Source: Pectinophora gossypiella
Lineage: Eukaryota; Arthropoda; Insecta; Lepidoptera; Gelechiidae
NCBI RefSeq assembly: GCF_024362695.1
Contig: NC_065419.1
Span: forward strand, 13,764,678-13,828,677
DNA: 64,000 nucleotides
Direction of reading: 5' to 3'
Shown here: one piece after another, positions 38,401-53,400 of the stretch
Position numbering within the stretch: position 1 is the first letter of the stretch
How the letters are laid out: every line of letters begins with the position of its first letter
The notes under the pieces: generated by a model
The model's database searches: none
The model's input: only the letters and a program-made list of their open reading frames with translations
Told to the model about the DNA's origin: nothing
Position numbers and translations under genes: made by a program

Positions 38401-41400
38401 TATGTAAGGCCATTTTCAATTACATTATGGTTGCAGCTCCACGTGCAAGTTGTAACAACAAAACGTTTAGTTTCTTAGAACCTGATTTCATCTTGTGCGT
38501 CTTAATGTACGATATACGATGAAATCATAGAATCAATCCACGGCTAGTAGTCTATAGTCTCATACCTATAGAGGTTGATGAGCAGAACCCGCCGCGAATA
38601 AGCACGGACCTTACAATAAAGCCACCATCTCACTCTGGCCTGAAGTATAAGCCCAGGTGCATGTAAATATCAAAATTCAAAGCATACGGCACCAGCGATA
38701 AAACGTATGTAAGTTTCCATTACCTTCTAATTGGCAATACGAGATAAAGCTATAAAAGTATCCGGCACAGCGATTACCCTCGGAAACACCTAGACCTAAT
38801 TGATGGAGGATTCCATCAAGGGCTTACCATGAGGCCGTTTAGAGGGAAATTGCGAATTGCAACATTGACAACGCAGGAAATTACTTTATTTAGCAACAAC
38901 AACATATAGCATCACGCCTGTATCCCCGAAGGGGTAGGCAGAGGTGTATGGTACCCACTGGGTAGATGATGTATTGGGTGTACTTCGCCAGCTATGTTTC
39001 AATTCAAATTCAAATTGAAAAATATCTTTATTCAGTAGGTAACATAGTCACACTTTGAATCGTCAATTTTTACATAACGAACGTCTCATCCGCCTAAAAC
39101 TACTGCAGCTTCTCACAACCTGTATAGCCGGGGAAAAGAAGCTGCAAGAAAAACCTCGAAAGAAAAAACTTTTTGTCACCAGGTCGCAGATAACTTATTT
39201 TCGTCCAAATTAGATAAAATTGCAGTGTCATAAGTGAGGGGGGGTCCCATGGTGGTTTTGACCCCCCCCCCCCCCCCTTATGACACTCCACCATGGGACC
39301 ACCACCCCCCGCGATCCGCCCATGATCGAGAGGATAGTCTAACGTAAAGTGCTTGCTTAGTAACTGTGCTACGATCTACGATTACGGCAACTTTCTAACA
39401 AACAGTCTCGTAATATAATGTATTAGACACAACAATGAATTATTTATGGCCCAATGAACGCAAAATTTCCATTTCACGCTAGAAATGAAATGTCATTCGT
39501 TACCATGTTCTTGGCACATTACATTACAACTGATCCAAACTTTAATATAAGATAAAATAAAGATAATTAATTAGAATAAATACTTACATAAAGCTTATTT
39601 CCCATTCTTTTTATAAATACATACATAAAATCACGCCTATTTCCCATTCTTTTTCTTCTACCGTGTGGGTTGTGAGGTAGATTACCAACCTCATCAACAT
39701 TGGTGTCAGGGTTATTATTCAGCCGCCAAAGGCCCCTGACATGGCTCATGTAACGATTACTCACATCAGTAAGTAGTAACTGGGACCTACGGCTTAACGT
39801 GTCTTCCGAAGTGCCATCTTACTTTCGGTCATTCGAATGATCAGCCTGTAATTTCCTAACCAAACTGGGGTCACAAAGTGATTTTTGTGATATATCCCCA
39901 CTGGGATTCGAACCCGGGACGTCCGGATCGTGAGCCCGACGCTCAATCACTGGACCACGGAGACCGTTATCACGCCTATTTCCCATTATAGTAGACAGAG
40001 ACCATTTATTATGAACCTGAATCAGAACTTTCGCAAAAAAAATGGATAAATATTTACAAAAAATATTACGTTACCTGTCACTTCGTACTTTAGATGTTGA
40101 CGGAACAAATCAATTCATTAATTACCTACTTAAATGTTTATATTTCCTTACCACTCGTAATTAACAGAAGTCATAATATATGTAATATAACATATCAATG
40201 AAAACTGCATAAAATAATGCAATACTGCAATATTATTCCATAATACAAAACAAATCCATGACTGTAAAGTTATCTTTGCAAAACATAAACAAGTTACAAA
40301 GAAACCCGTTGAGTCATAAACATAAAACATCAATGCATGTCATAAAGATAATGTGCCGGTCATAAAACTGATTTAAATGTTTTAACCATGAATGGGCTTT
40401 GTACAAATCGAACTATGTCAACGGTCTGGTATAGACCCCCTATTTTGACATAATGTTATGCAAACTATACAATTAAAATACCAATGCAGTGTACTTATTT
40501 TTATGACTAAAATGTATAAAATACCAAATCTGACTTTAATAGTTGTGAGCTGAGAATTCGATGACATTTATTTATTAAAGATCCAACAGATTAACATACA
40601 ATAACGAACAATTAGAAAGCTGTTTTTGTCGTGACTTATTGTAGATTAATGGGGAGCACTGAAGGCTGGTACAACGTTTAAGACAACAGGCCTGTGGGTC
40701 CCAGTGGGGCGCGAACCTCGGCCCAGGGCGTCGTCTGAGAGGAAAAATATTTGAAAGAATTAATCTACCCTAGTGGGCCGATCGCAATAAGCGCTGATTG
40801 AGGGAAGCCGGCGGGGTCGGTATCGGGGTCCTGAAGTGTTTGGTGTAGCGAGATGATTGGATAGATAGATAGATAGATAGAAACTGATTGGCTGCCTCTA
40901 TGGCTAGAAATTAGAAAGCATACCTACAATATTTGTTCCAAAATCATAGGACACAGTTTGAACATAGAGTAGAACTTGGCGAGAACAAAATTGGCTATTT
41001 GACAACGTAGTCAAATGAGATACTTTTTTCGAAACGTCAAAACGAAAAATTTCTTTGGAGTTTGTATGCAAATACTGTCCTGTAACGTCATCAATAAAAG
41101 CGATCAATCGTCGTACTCATTGTTACTTAATTCATGAATAAAATTCGAAAATAAGAGGAAAAATAAAATGAGATTAATTTATTTATCATGTTAGACTGGC
41201 TTCTATTTCTAGATTAGCATTTTATAAGTTATCTTTACCCAGTCAAGTACCCAATTAATAATAATTATGACTCACACAATTAGATCGTGTACTACTTTCA
41301 AGATAAATTATGAATTTCTGATTACTAAATAAAGACAGATCTAAAACTAACGAAAAACATTTTCCTTTTTTCTATTCAACTTATTTATGACTTTTAATCA

Positions 41401-44400
41401 AGAAAACCTTAATAATAAGTCCGACATTTTATCACGTTTTTCTATGACGTCACAGTGTGCTTTTTGATACAAATTCCACAGTAATTTCGTGTTTTGACGT
41501 TTAGTAACAAACAAGTAACTGATTTGACAAGTTAGAAACTAGCCTATTCTTACTTTACACAACATTAAAATGCTTAGTAAATAAATCTAAAACATTCCTC
41601 ATGTTCAACAGAACACAAATGTCAGTTGACACTTTCGCTTTCCCAGACGCTGTGCGCGGGCGGAGGCGTACATTTCATAAGCTGCGTCTACGCAGAATAG
41701 TCCCGACCAACATAACCTTGTTCGGGCCACGTGACTCGATATACCGAAATAACCCTTGCACTGTTGCGGGACCATGAGTTCAGCTAGCTCACATAAAAAC
41801 AGGGTTTTTTTAAAACGTAGAGTTCTGTTGATGAGTTTTTTTTTTAATGGGTTTGCTCTTGAAGAGCCTTTCACTCCTTCTTGGTTGTGCGTATTTTGAG
41901 AGCTTTGCTGTTTACATCAAAAAGGAAGAGGTAAAACGTTTAGTGCGGATTGGTGGTATATCTACAACATAAGGATGAAATGCCTGCCGACGTCTAGAGT
42001 TATCCGTAGATGGAAGTGAGTGAGTGGAATTAACTCGTGAAGTTCCTGCGCACACTCACCGAAGTGTATCCTATAAAAAACCGACATACAAGTTACCCTT
42101 CATCTGTGTTCTAGACTTTGGAGTCGAGGATTGAAAAAGATCAATTTCAAATTCAAATAAGCATCCCTAAAAAACCCGATGCGCGCGCTGCAGTTATCCG
42201 AACAATTCTTGGAACTGCTAAACCGCACGCATGGCAACCGTTGCGCAAGGTTAAAATGCGCGGTCAAGTGGGCCAGCCAATGAGCGCGCGCCATTGCTCT
42301 GACGTCACCGACCACGCCTGCGCGCGCCTCCGTCGCCATATTGCCACTTTCAAACGCAGATAACAATGAGCGGGTCTTTCTTACGTTGCCAATAGCTCGA
42401 CTCGATAACAAGTAGTGGCGCCACGGTGATTACCATTTTGATTTCATGCGGGACAGAATTGTTGGGACATTTGTTATACACGAAGACACATTGAATAGAT
42501 TAGAAATTGTTTTTTATAAAAGGACGCCACAGTCGAAAAAAACAAGGCAATACCTAACATCATTTCAAACTTTTACAAAACAATTACGAAAAAGCAAAAC
42601 GGAAGTTCGTCGAAATAAAGGTGGTGGTGGACGTCCTGTGATAAAAGGGCCTCACTCAGCACAAGTCGCGACGTGAACCACGACGGTGATATTATGTGGA
42701 CCCTGTTGGGTCACAATGACTTATGTTGTAGACTTGTAGGTACAGAACATTTTAATCCAGGAACCCTTTTTATGTCTTTTCTGGAAACACTTAGTCATTT
42801 TCTCGGTAAATATTTTCTTGTCTTATGAAAAGATCAAGAGGCCCGGCTTCTTGACTGACTTCTTTATACGTACCTAATTAGTTTGTTCCTAGAAATCATC
42901 AGTGGAAAGTCTACAGTAATTTAAGTCTTGACGTGTATGTGGTCGGAAAATAATCATGACTTTAAACTGTACCATCTTATTATGTAAATAAGAAATGCCA
43001 CCAAATCGACTCTGGCTCGTAAAATCTTTGGCTTTGCAAAATCCGGGACATTCTCAGACTCGTGTAAGGACAGCTCAAATCATAGTCATGTAGGAACAAT
43101 AAGGAGTCAATCACACAACAATTTGCAGTCAAGGCTGGCCACACTTTGTATTTGACATCGAGATCAACAAATAGATTCGCGAACGTCATTCGGCCATTTT
43201 GCAAAAACGTTTCCATTTGTTTTTATTAGACTATCTACATTAGAACAGCTTTACGACTGCCTGTCAGGGCATTTGCCATCGTTAAGTGTAATTGACGTTT
43301 TTGTAAGTGGCTATTGTTAATATGGTTCAATCAATTTGTTTTTTCTTTTACTATTTTATTTCTTGGAGCTAGGTAAATATCACGTCTACGAAACAAAATT
43401 ATCCTCTGAAACGTATCCGCCGACGGAGACTCCATGGATTCAGTTTCTAGGATGAGCACGGATGTAGCTCTGTGAAGCCGGATATGACATTAACCACTTG
43501 GCCAGACAACTAGGGGCTCTCACCAGGTAAAAAAATTAAGACAACAGGCCTGAGGGTGCCCAGTTGGGCGCGAACCTCGGCTCAGGGCATCGTCTGAGAG
43601 GATAATATTTGAAAGAAGTAGCATAGCGATAAGCGCTGTAAGAGGGAAATCGTCGACCACGCATGGTCGATATCGGAGACCTGAACTTTGCCTTAAACAT
43701 GAAGTTACGGGGTTTACACAAAACTTTGCACAGACTTTGGTCTTCTTCGCAAGGCGTTTCGCGTCTAGGTCTTCAAAGGCGTTAAGAGTTTAGACGGCGA
43801 AACCATAAACCACAACAAACTTGACTTACCCATCATATTGGACATGAATTTGGACCGGTCCATTGGCGGGATCCACTTAGAAGCCATGGGAAGGATGGCG
43901 GGCCAAGTGGCTCCGAGCAGGAAGCCAAGTATGACCCTGACAGCCACCACCCATCCGAAGCCTGCAGCAGCGGCTCCGGGAGTCAGGAGGGTCAGCACGC
44001 TGGCCAGGAGCGTGCTGTAGCCGAAGACTCGTCTGGTGGGAGAAGAGGCAATTGTTTAATAATATAGTAATTGACATCAGAAGTACTTTATTTTATGAAT
44101 ATTAATAACAGAACCAAAGTAATTCATCATTATCAACATTGGAGTTTATAAATTTATTTCAGAAGCGGTAACATGGCACCACGACGCGATAAATGAACCA
44201 ATAGAATTCGTTTCTCATTTATCGACTCGCGAACGATATATGGGCAGCATGCTGCGGGGGCTGAAAAATTACACAGGACAAATAGGCCAGTTTCCAACTA
44301 GTCAAATCAGTTACTTTTTACTAAACGTCAATACACGAAATTGCTATGGATTTTGTAGGAAATATCAACCTATGACGTCATAGAAAAACGTGACAAAATG

Positions 44401-47400
44401 TCGCACTTATTATTACATTATTTTTTTTATTAAATTTCATAAATAAGTTAAAGAGAAAAAAAGAAAACATTTTTGGTCACCTTTACTCTGCCTTTATTTA
44501 GTGATCAGAATTTCATAATTTATTTTTGACCTTGGAATCTACCCAATTAATGGTGGTTACTTAATTATAATTTATAAAATTATAACCAAAGCATAATAAG
44601 GCATAATACTACGTATAACATTTTCCCATCTTACAGAATCAGAATCACGTATTCAACGTAATTATCATAGATAAACTTGTTGAAGGTCAGTGTAACATTT
44701 TTCTCGCAAGGTGTTATGGCTGAGGAGAAGAAATGACAAGAAACTGCAACAGCAACACATCTTTTAAAAACCAATGAGTGTATACATTAGAAGTTATTTA
44801 ATAACTAGAGGAACACATTAAATACCAGACATTTTTATCATTTAGGTAGTCATTAATCTTATAATAAGCTTTTTTACATAAAGTAAGCTTCACATGAGCT
44901 TTAATTTTTTTTTAATTGATTTATTTTTTCTTTTATTTTTTTTTTATTTTATTTGCATTTTTGAAGTTATTGAACTTCAGATTCTTTTCCTGTTTGTGTA
45001 ACAGGGAGATTCCTATATAATGTTGTTGGTGTTCCTATAACCATTATTCCTAAATGTATACTAGGAGGAAAAAAATAACTAAGGAATATTGACTTATAAA
45101 TATGAAACGTGTATTGTATTATTGAATTTAGTTACACATATTTTAACATAACAAAAGGAAAACGGGGCGCAAATACTATATCAACTTCCAAACAATATCA
45201 TTGTCAATACTTATCGTTAGTCTCATTCGTCATTCATAAATGTAGCTAGCACCGCGCGCGACGCGAGTTATACTTCTATAGTGAAATTCGCGCGGCGCGG
45301 TTGCTGTGCCGCGAAGGCTAGCTTATTATCTCGAGTATTCGAGAACGGGAGTGATTCACGCGCAGAATTTCAGACATGCTCATTACATTCTGCGGTCGCG
45401 CATCGTTGAGCGCTTGATATATCAAACATTCATCATTTCCATCCGTTTTTAACGATTTTTTTTTAAATGTGGGTAAACTACATACATACACTGAGATTTA
45501 AGACTTTTATCACGCCATTCGCCCCCTCCCGAGGTAAGCAGAGACAATTGGAAATGGAATTCCTTTGCTTCGATCCTGACAAACTTCTGTTGCTATGGGA
45601 AAACTACCTTTTCTAAATTGCCCCTGATCTGTTTTTCCACCAAACCAACGTGGTGGAGTAAGGCCCGTACCTCCTAAAATCGATGGGTAGGTGGGATTAA
45701 GGCGGGTATAAAGGCCATTTAACAAGTATCGAAAAATTAAGACAATTCCGTACTTCAGAAGGCACGTTAAGCCATTGGTCCCGGTCTACAAGTACAAAAA
45801 CATCCACCAAACCGCAGTGGAGCAGCTTGGTAGAGTATGGTCCATACTCCCTCCGGTTGTTTGAGGGGAGGCCTGTGCCTCCAGTAACAGTGTGTATTTA
45901 TCTATGTATGTCATGACACTTCCTATAGGAAGTAACGGTATTTAATATGATCTATTAAAAACAAGTTTTCTGGAAGTGTAATGTTTATAGACAGCTAGCT
46001 GACAAAGTACTTGTGATTATGACCAATCAGGGAAATAGGTGTTAGTGTTACCTAGCTAATGGCACGAGAAACGACAAAATCAATGTGTTTACAATATACA
46101 CAATAAATTTAAAAAAAAAATAATGAGTACAAAAAAAAACGACTTAGTGTTACACATGGAAAGCAGAAACAGAACAATAAAAGAAAGAAATATTACACTA
46201 AAAGAAGGATCTATAAGTGAGTAGTGAAAGCAGTGTGTAGCTATGGTGCATGTGATGTGAGTATTGGCTTTAACGCGGTAAGAACCCGGTATTATGTGTT
46301 TTAATTATGATAATAACCGCGTAAACCTAAAACAATGTACTATCAATTTTAAAAAGAAATAAAAATTAAAAAATATAAAAGAAGCAGAATATTTTAGTAT
46401 TTTTTTTTACTTTTGATGGGTTTGCTCTTGGCCCCAGACTTGCCCGAAGACATTGACGAGGCCCAAGATGGAGCGAGCTCGCCCAGAACGTGCCTATTCA
46501 CTGGCCTTGAAAGCACCCGGGTTTTATGCATTCGGAAATACAGAAGACGGCAGAGAATTCCACTCCCTATACTATATACCTAGTTTTTTTTAATTCTTTT
46601 GCTATTTTCATAGATGTCAAATTAAAATAAATTTGATTTTAGTACCGACACCATTATATTACATACATAACATATAAGTAAGTCATAAATAAAGAAGTCA
46701 TAAACCTGTTCATTAATCGACCATAATAACTCTACTTCCTCTAGGAAGTCGGAAAAGGTCGCACAAAATACTCAATAAATGCGAAAAATTATGACTTGTC
46801 TGTAAGCACAATGCGTCTGCCAATCACGGACTCACGGCGAGAATTAACATAAATAAATATTTATGAATGTTTTACCACAAAACGAGATTATGTATGAGTA
46901 ATAAACGCCACTTTTTGCATTAGTAACTTAATGGTGCTAATTCCTGTAAATACCATCTAATTTTATTTTAAGTTATATCTGTCATTTTCTTATCCGCCGA
47001 AAAGGAAAAGGACGGGTAATCGACAAGCATAAAATTTATGGAACACACGTCAATTTTAAGGACAAATCTAAAACAACCGTCTAAAAATTTTACATCAGTC
47101 AATAACCCGACACAGGTAAGTAGACAGCACGTCAAACGGATTGCATACCAGCGACATACCTTTTTGATTCGCCCGGGTTATTCATTCATTTACTCATTCT
47201 TCCTAAAATTAAGAGCTGTGAATCAACCGTCCCTTTCCTTTTCGACGGATATGAAAATGACAGATATAACTTAAAATAAAATTAGGCGGTGTCTGCAGGA
47301 ATCGGGGCCAATGTCAAAATTGATTTATATTTGTTTTCCTTAAATATCCTCGTAAGGCCCGGATTTCCAGACACAATAGTTAAACAATGGGATTTGGATT

Positions 47401-50400
47401 TTAAATTAAACTGTTGTACAGTAAAATCTTAATAAGAAAGATTAAACCAACCAATACAATCAATCGAATTCATCATCATCATCTCTCTAGCATTATCCAG
47501 TTTTTCACAGGGTCCGCTTACCTAACCTGAAGATTTGACAGGCCGGTTTTTCATAAAAGCGGCTAATCAATCAAATTAAATCAACCAATTTAAATAAGTA
47601 TTTATCGTAAACCGTTTTAAAGTTATCAAATGTGATTAAATTATATGAGATTGACATGGGTAGGTAGCGAAATGTCAAGTACGACGTAATAATATGTCGA
47701 CGTATAATGCCCATAGATTTCGATTTTTTCGCATAATACCCATTGTTAAATTAATTAACATCAAATATATAATAAATAATGTGTATAATTCAATTTATAA
47801 ATAATAAGATTTAATTTCATTCATTTCATAAAATACTCTGCATAATTATAAATAAAAAATAACAAAACGTTTTTATGTTAATGGTAACACCATAATCTAA
47901 GTTTTTGTATGTTGCCTGTATTTTTTTCTTCTTCTCCTCAACTCACTGCATAATGGTTGTAATTTGTTAAACTTAATTTTAAAATACAGTCCATTTATAA
48001 TTTACACCAGCTTTTTATTTCTACATGCTGGTTTGTGGTCCTTCTGACTTATATGATAGTAGTGCAGTGTCATAGTCGCGTATTTCACGTAAAATCTCAA
48101 GTTGAGTTCGCGACCCGCTATAGGGTGTTATATAGTGAACAAGTGAGGTGTGAACATAATTGAGCATAACCACGACCTGGAAGAAGTGTGGATTGCAAGC
48201 TATGATTGCATTTGCGATTCAATAAGCGCAGACAAGGCATTTACTTCAAATTACCAAACTTTGAAACGTTTGGACAAAATACTTCTACTTTTTTCCGTCG
48301 GGCGTCCCGGGGGCGCTATAGTCGTCGGCAGCGTCGGAGTTTCGGATATACGTCATCAACAACGTCGTGTTCATATCGTGTTGGCCCTACTGCAAGGATT
48401 GACATTGACAGCGACTGTCACTTCACTGTCACGTCAATAACAGCTGACAGCTGTTGTATGTATTCAAAGTTGCTTTACGGCTTGTTTGGCGGCTTTTCTA
48501 CGGCGGTCTTCTTCGTCTCGATGCGGAATTGTGGTGCGGCATTGCGGTAAAATTCAAATAGTGCGGAATTACGTCAAAAATATAATAAAGTGCGGCTTTG
48601 CGGTAATATCGTAATAGTGCGGTAACTTGTGATAAGATAAGTGATAAGATAAGTGATAACAACTACTTACGGCTTCATTATGGCTCCAGTGACGGAAGAC
48701 GATAGGCTTAAAAAGATGCGAATCGCCCGTGGACATTTGAAAGGTACTGTAACTCGTATTTATACTTTCACGAATGACACTAAAGCTATGGAGTCAGCTA
48801 ACGCGGAGAGCATTAAGGCGCGAATAGAAAAACTTAATACAACTTTTAAAGACTATGAAAGGCTTCAACTAGAGATCTTGTGCATTGATGAAAATGATGA
48901 TGAAGATGTAGCTATTATGGAAGATAAATACTTCAACATTATATCAAAACTAAACTCTGTGTACAAAGGCTTAAGCACATCTGAATGTATAAATGTAAAC
49001 ACATCTAAATTGCCCAATATAGATATCCCAGTTTTTTCTGGTAAAGACTTCACTAAATATACTCCATTTATGGATTTATTTACAGCGGTGATTCACAACA
49101 ATAGCTCTCTTTCAGATGTGCAGAAGCTTTTCTATTTGCGGAAATATCTGACAGATGACGCCTTGTCAGTCATTGTTAATTTGCCTTTGGTAAATAAATC
49201 TTATAAAGAAGCAATTGGTCTCCTGAAACAACGATATGACAACAAAGCGAGGCTTATCATGAATCACATAAATATTATTTTACAATTGCCCATTATGCAG
49301 AGGGGAACAGCGGCCGCTATACGGTCTTTTATTTCACAAGTTCAGCAGCAGCTATATGCTCTAAAAAATTTTCAGCAGCCCGTCGATCAATGGGACATGC
49401 TTTTAATCTCTATATTGACTAAAAAATTGGATATCTATACCAATCGTGCCTATCAATTGGATAGAGACACAGACACTCTCCCAACTATGGATGAGTTTAT
49501 TTCATTTCTTGAGAAGCGTGCTATAGCCCTCGAAGATAGTTCTCCTGACAATATGAAGGGTACTACAAATAAAGTGACCAACATTGTCACTAAAAATGTT
49601 CATCAATGCTCTTTTTGCGAAAATGCAAGCCATGGACTCCATGCATGTCCTAAATTTAAAACGGCTTCTATACAAGACCGTGAACAGTTTGTCCAATTGA
49701 AAAAATTGTGCACAATATGTTTAAAATGTCACACTGGAAAATGTCGATTTTCTTTTCAGTGCAAGACTTGTAAAGCTGGGCACAATTCTCTTCTGCATAA
49801 AGACAATTCTGATTGCAATTCAAAAAATACAGTTGCATTGCATTCAACCAACTCATCAATGAGTATATTATTACCTACTATCAAGGTGAAATTAATTACC
49901 TATCGGGGCTCAGAGCTATGTGTCAGAGCGCTTCTTGACTCAGGAAGTCAAGCTTCTTTTATAACCTCATCCCTTGTTGCTAAACTGGGATTAAATCCTA
50001 AATGTCATAACACCAATATTATTGGCATAGGAAACAAAAGCAATAAAATGACAAAATTGGTTGATGTGACCATTCACTCTCCAGTAAATGATGTGCAGTT
50101 GGACATTTCATGTCACGTTGTAGGTTCCATCACATCTGATCTGCCACAGCAAACCGTTGATGTTTCCAATCTAAATATTCCATTTAACATTCAGTTGTCT
50201 GATCCTGATTTCAACATTCCAGCTGAGATTTCCATTCTTTTAGGTGCTGACATCTATTTCAACATTTTACAGAATGGACAGGTGAAGGTTGGGGACGGTT
50301 TGCTTTTGCAGAATACCTTGTTTGGCTATACCCTTGGTGGAAATATTCAATGTAAATCACATGATAATGATGCTTTAGTCTCCAACTTGGCAATTTGTGA

Positions 50401-53400
50401 CACTAGAAAACTAGAAAATGTGATGGAACAATTTTGGCTTTCTGAGAGTGCTCCTCAGTCTGCATCAATGCCCACTAAAGAATTTCAGAAGGCTGAGAAA
50501 TGTTTTCAGGACACTATAATACTTGAAGATAATAAATTACATGTTGATATGCCTTTGATTTCAAAAGTGGACGAGTTGCAGCTTGGGGATTCATTCTCAG
50601 TGGCACTACAACGATTTTTAACACTGGAAAGAAAATTTAAACGTAACCCTTTGTATTTGGAAAAATATAAAAATTTCATCGAAGAGTATATTGCATTGGG
50701 GCATGCTAAGATTGTTGATCTGAGCGACTATGATATCCTAAATGGACATGTTTACTTTCTGGCTCACCATGCAGTCTTTAATGAGGAAAGCTTAACCACC
50801 AAATTACGTGTTGTGTTTGATGGAAGCATGAAGTCCAAGCTTGGCATATCACTGAATGATGTCATGTTGAACGGTCCAATGGTCCAAAGTGAGCTATTCG
50901 ATATCCTACTCTTATGGAGGACTTTCATATATTCACTTACATGTGACATTCAAAAAATGTTTCGTAGTGTCTTTATCAATCCACACCAAAGATGTCTTCA
51001 AAATATTCTGTGGCGTGACAATGTAAACAAGCCTATCAGTTGTTTACAGCTCCAAACCGTGACTTATGGTCTGAAGGCTTCTACCTTCTTGGCTACCCGC
51101 TGCCTGATTGAATTGACTCAACGATTCGGTGATCAATATCCACTCGCCACTCAAGCTATATTGCAAAGCACTTATGTCGATGATGTCATCTGTGGATCTG
51201 ATGATACTTCAGAGCTTCTTCAACTCAAAAATGAGCTTATCGCACTTTTGAAAAAGGGTGGTTTCACACTACACAAGTGGTGCAGCAACTTTTCTCCAGT
51301 GATCGACGATCTCCCCAATGACCATAAGTACTTTGAAAAGTTGGACATCAATACCAACAATATAGTTAAAACACTTGGGTTAAAATGTGATATTTTAAAT
51401 GACACCTTGACATTTTCTTGTCCAATGATTAACAATGATGATATTCAAACCAAAAGGAAAGTTCTGAGTTTCATTGGCAAGATGTTTGACCCACTCGGCC
51501 TGATAGGGCCCATAATTGTTGTGGCCAAACTTTATATGCAAACCCTATGGTCATTGAAAATAGACTGGGATGCAATTTTGCCCCAAGAACAACTCAAAAT
51601 TTGGAATAGTTTTCTGAACAACTTAACTTCAATGGGTACGATTAGTGTACCAAGATGTGTAAATTCACGTACAGCGGTCATTGTGGAGCTTGTCGGATAC
51701 GCAGACGCTTCTATGAAAGCATTCGGATGTTGCCTCTACCTAAGGATAGTTAACTCTGATGGCACAGTCTCTGTTAACTTGTTGTGCTCTAAGTCCCGCA
51801 TCGCCCCATTAAATAAGTCTATCACCATTCCAAAGTTGGAGTTAAACAGTGCTCTTCTTCTCGCGCAGGTTGCGCACAGAGTTCAAAATATTTTAAAAGG
51901 TAGATTCCCTACTCTTTCTGTCTACTTATACAGTGATTCTCAAATAACACTTGCTTGGATCAAGTCTTCAAACTTAAAATCTAACCCCTATGTGGTTAAT
52001 AGAGTCAATCAAATAAAACAATTGACTAATGACACTATGTGGTCTTATGTCAGCACCACTCAAAACCCTGCTGATCTGCTCTCCAGGGGATGTGATCCAC
52101 ACAAGCTGGAATCAAATGCACAATGGTGGCATGGCCCCAAGAACTTATCAGATAAAGATTTTCAACACTCTATAAGTGAAATACAATTTCCCATTCCATC
52201 CTCTCATGAGGTCGAATTGGTGGCCAATGTCTGTGATGTCAATGAACCCACTTGTAACTCTAGCAAAGATGACACATTTCCATACAATTTTCTTGATAAA
52301 TATTCTGACTTTCATAAATTACAAAGAGTTGTTGCCTACATTTACAGATTCTATAATAATTGCAAGAAAAATACTAACAAAAACAGTGATTCATTGACAC
52401 CACAGGAGATACATAATGCTACATTAGTGATTATTCGTACTACTCAAAAAAGATATTTCTCTAAGGAAATAGAATGTCTTAAAAATAATTCCAACTTAAA
52501 GTCTGGCATATTGAATCTTCATCCTTTTTTAGACCAAAATGGCATACTACGTGTTGGAGGTCGGCTCCAGAATTCTAAAGAACTCCCGTTTGATAAGAAG
52601 CACCCTCCAATTTTGCCCAAATCTTGTCATGTCACAAATATTATTATACGTAATGAACACTTACGCCTTCTACACGCTGGTGCCAAATTGGTGCTCAGTT
52701 CCTTATCTCAGCGATTTTGGTTAGTGAGTGGCATACGCGAAGTCAAAAAGATAGTAAACAGCTGTGTTAAGTGCTTTCACCTAAAAGCTACAGCAGCTAG
52801 ACAGCTCATGGGGTCTCTTCCACAGGAAAGAATTACTGCCGCTAGGCCATTCAATATTGTCGGTGTAGATTTTTGCGGTCCGTTTAATGTGAAGGTTTCT
52901 CGATTGCGAAAGCCATTAGTGACCAAGGGTTATGTTGCGCTCTTTGTCTGCTTCACAACAAAGGCCATCCATATGGAACTTGTGAGTGACCTAACTTCAG
53001 ACGCATTCTTAGCATGCCTCAAACGATTTATAGCCAGACGTGGAATGCCAGAACAAATATTTTGTGATAATGCTAAAACTTTTAAAGGCACAGCCAATGA
53101 GTTGAATGCACTACATGATCTATTTAAATCTAAAAAGCATGTAGATGCTGTTGACTATTATTGTATTCCTAACTCTATCAAGTTTAGATTCATACCAAGC
53201 TATTCACCAGAATTTGGGGGCTTGTGGGAGGCGGGGGTAAAAAGCTTTAAATTTCATTTTAAAAGAATTGTTGGTAACATTATCTTAACATTTGAAGCAC
53301 TATACACCGTTATTACAGAAATTGAAGCAGTGTTAAACTCGCGGCCTCTGCTTCCTATAAGCTCTGATATTTCTAACTATGAATATTTAACGCCTGGGCA

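Noticed and set aside
42100..42411. 103-codon minus ORF and 81-codon plus ORF
   Set aside because: GC-rich sequence with few stop codons, open on both strands, no motifs. More likely a promoter-like patch than protein.
48653..48679. Upstream extension of the BEL frame
   Set aside because: The frame is open but its first codon is GTG within a short tandem repeat. The ATG at 48680 is the first credible start.
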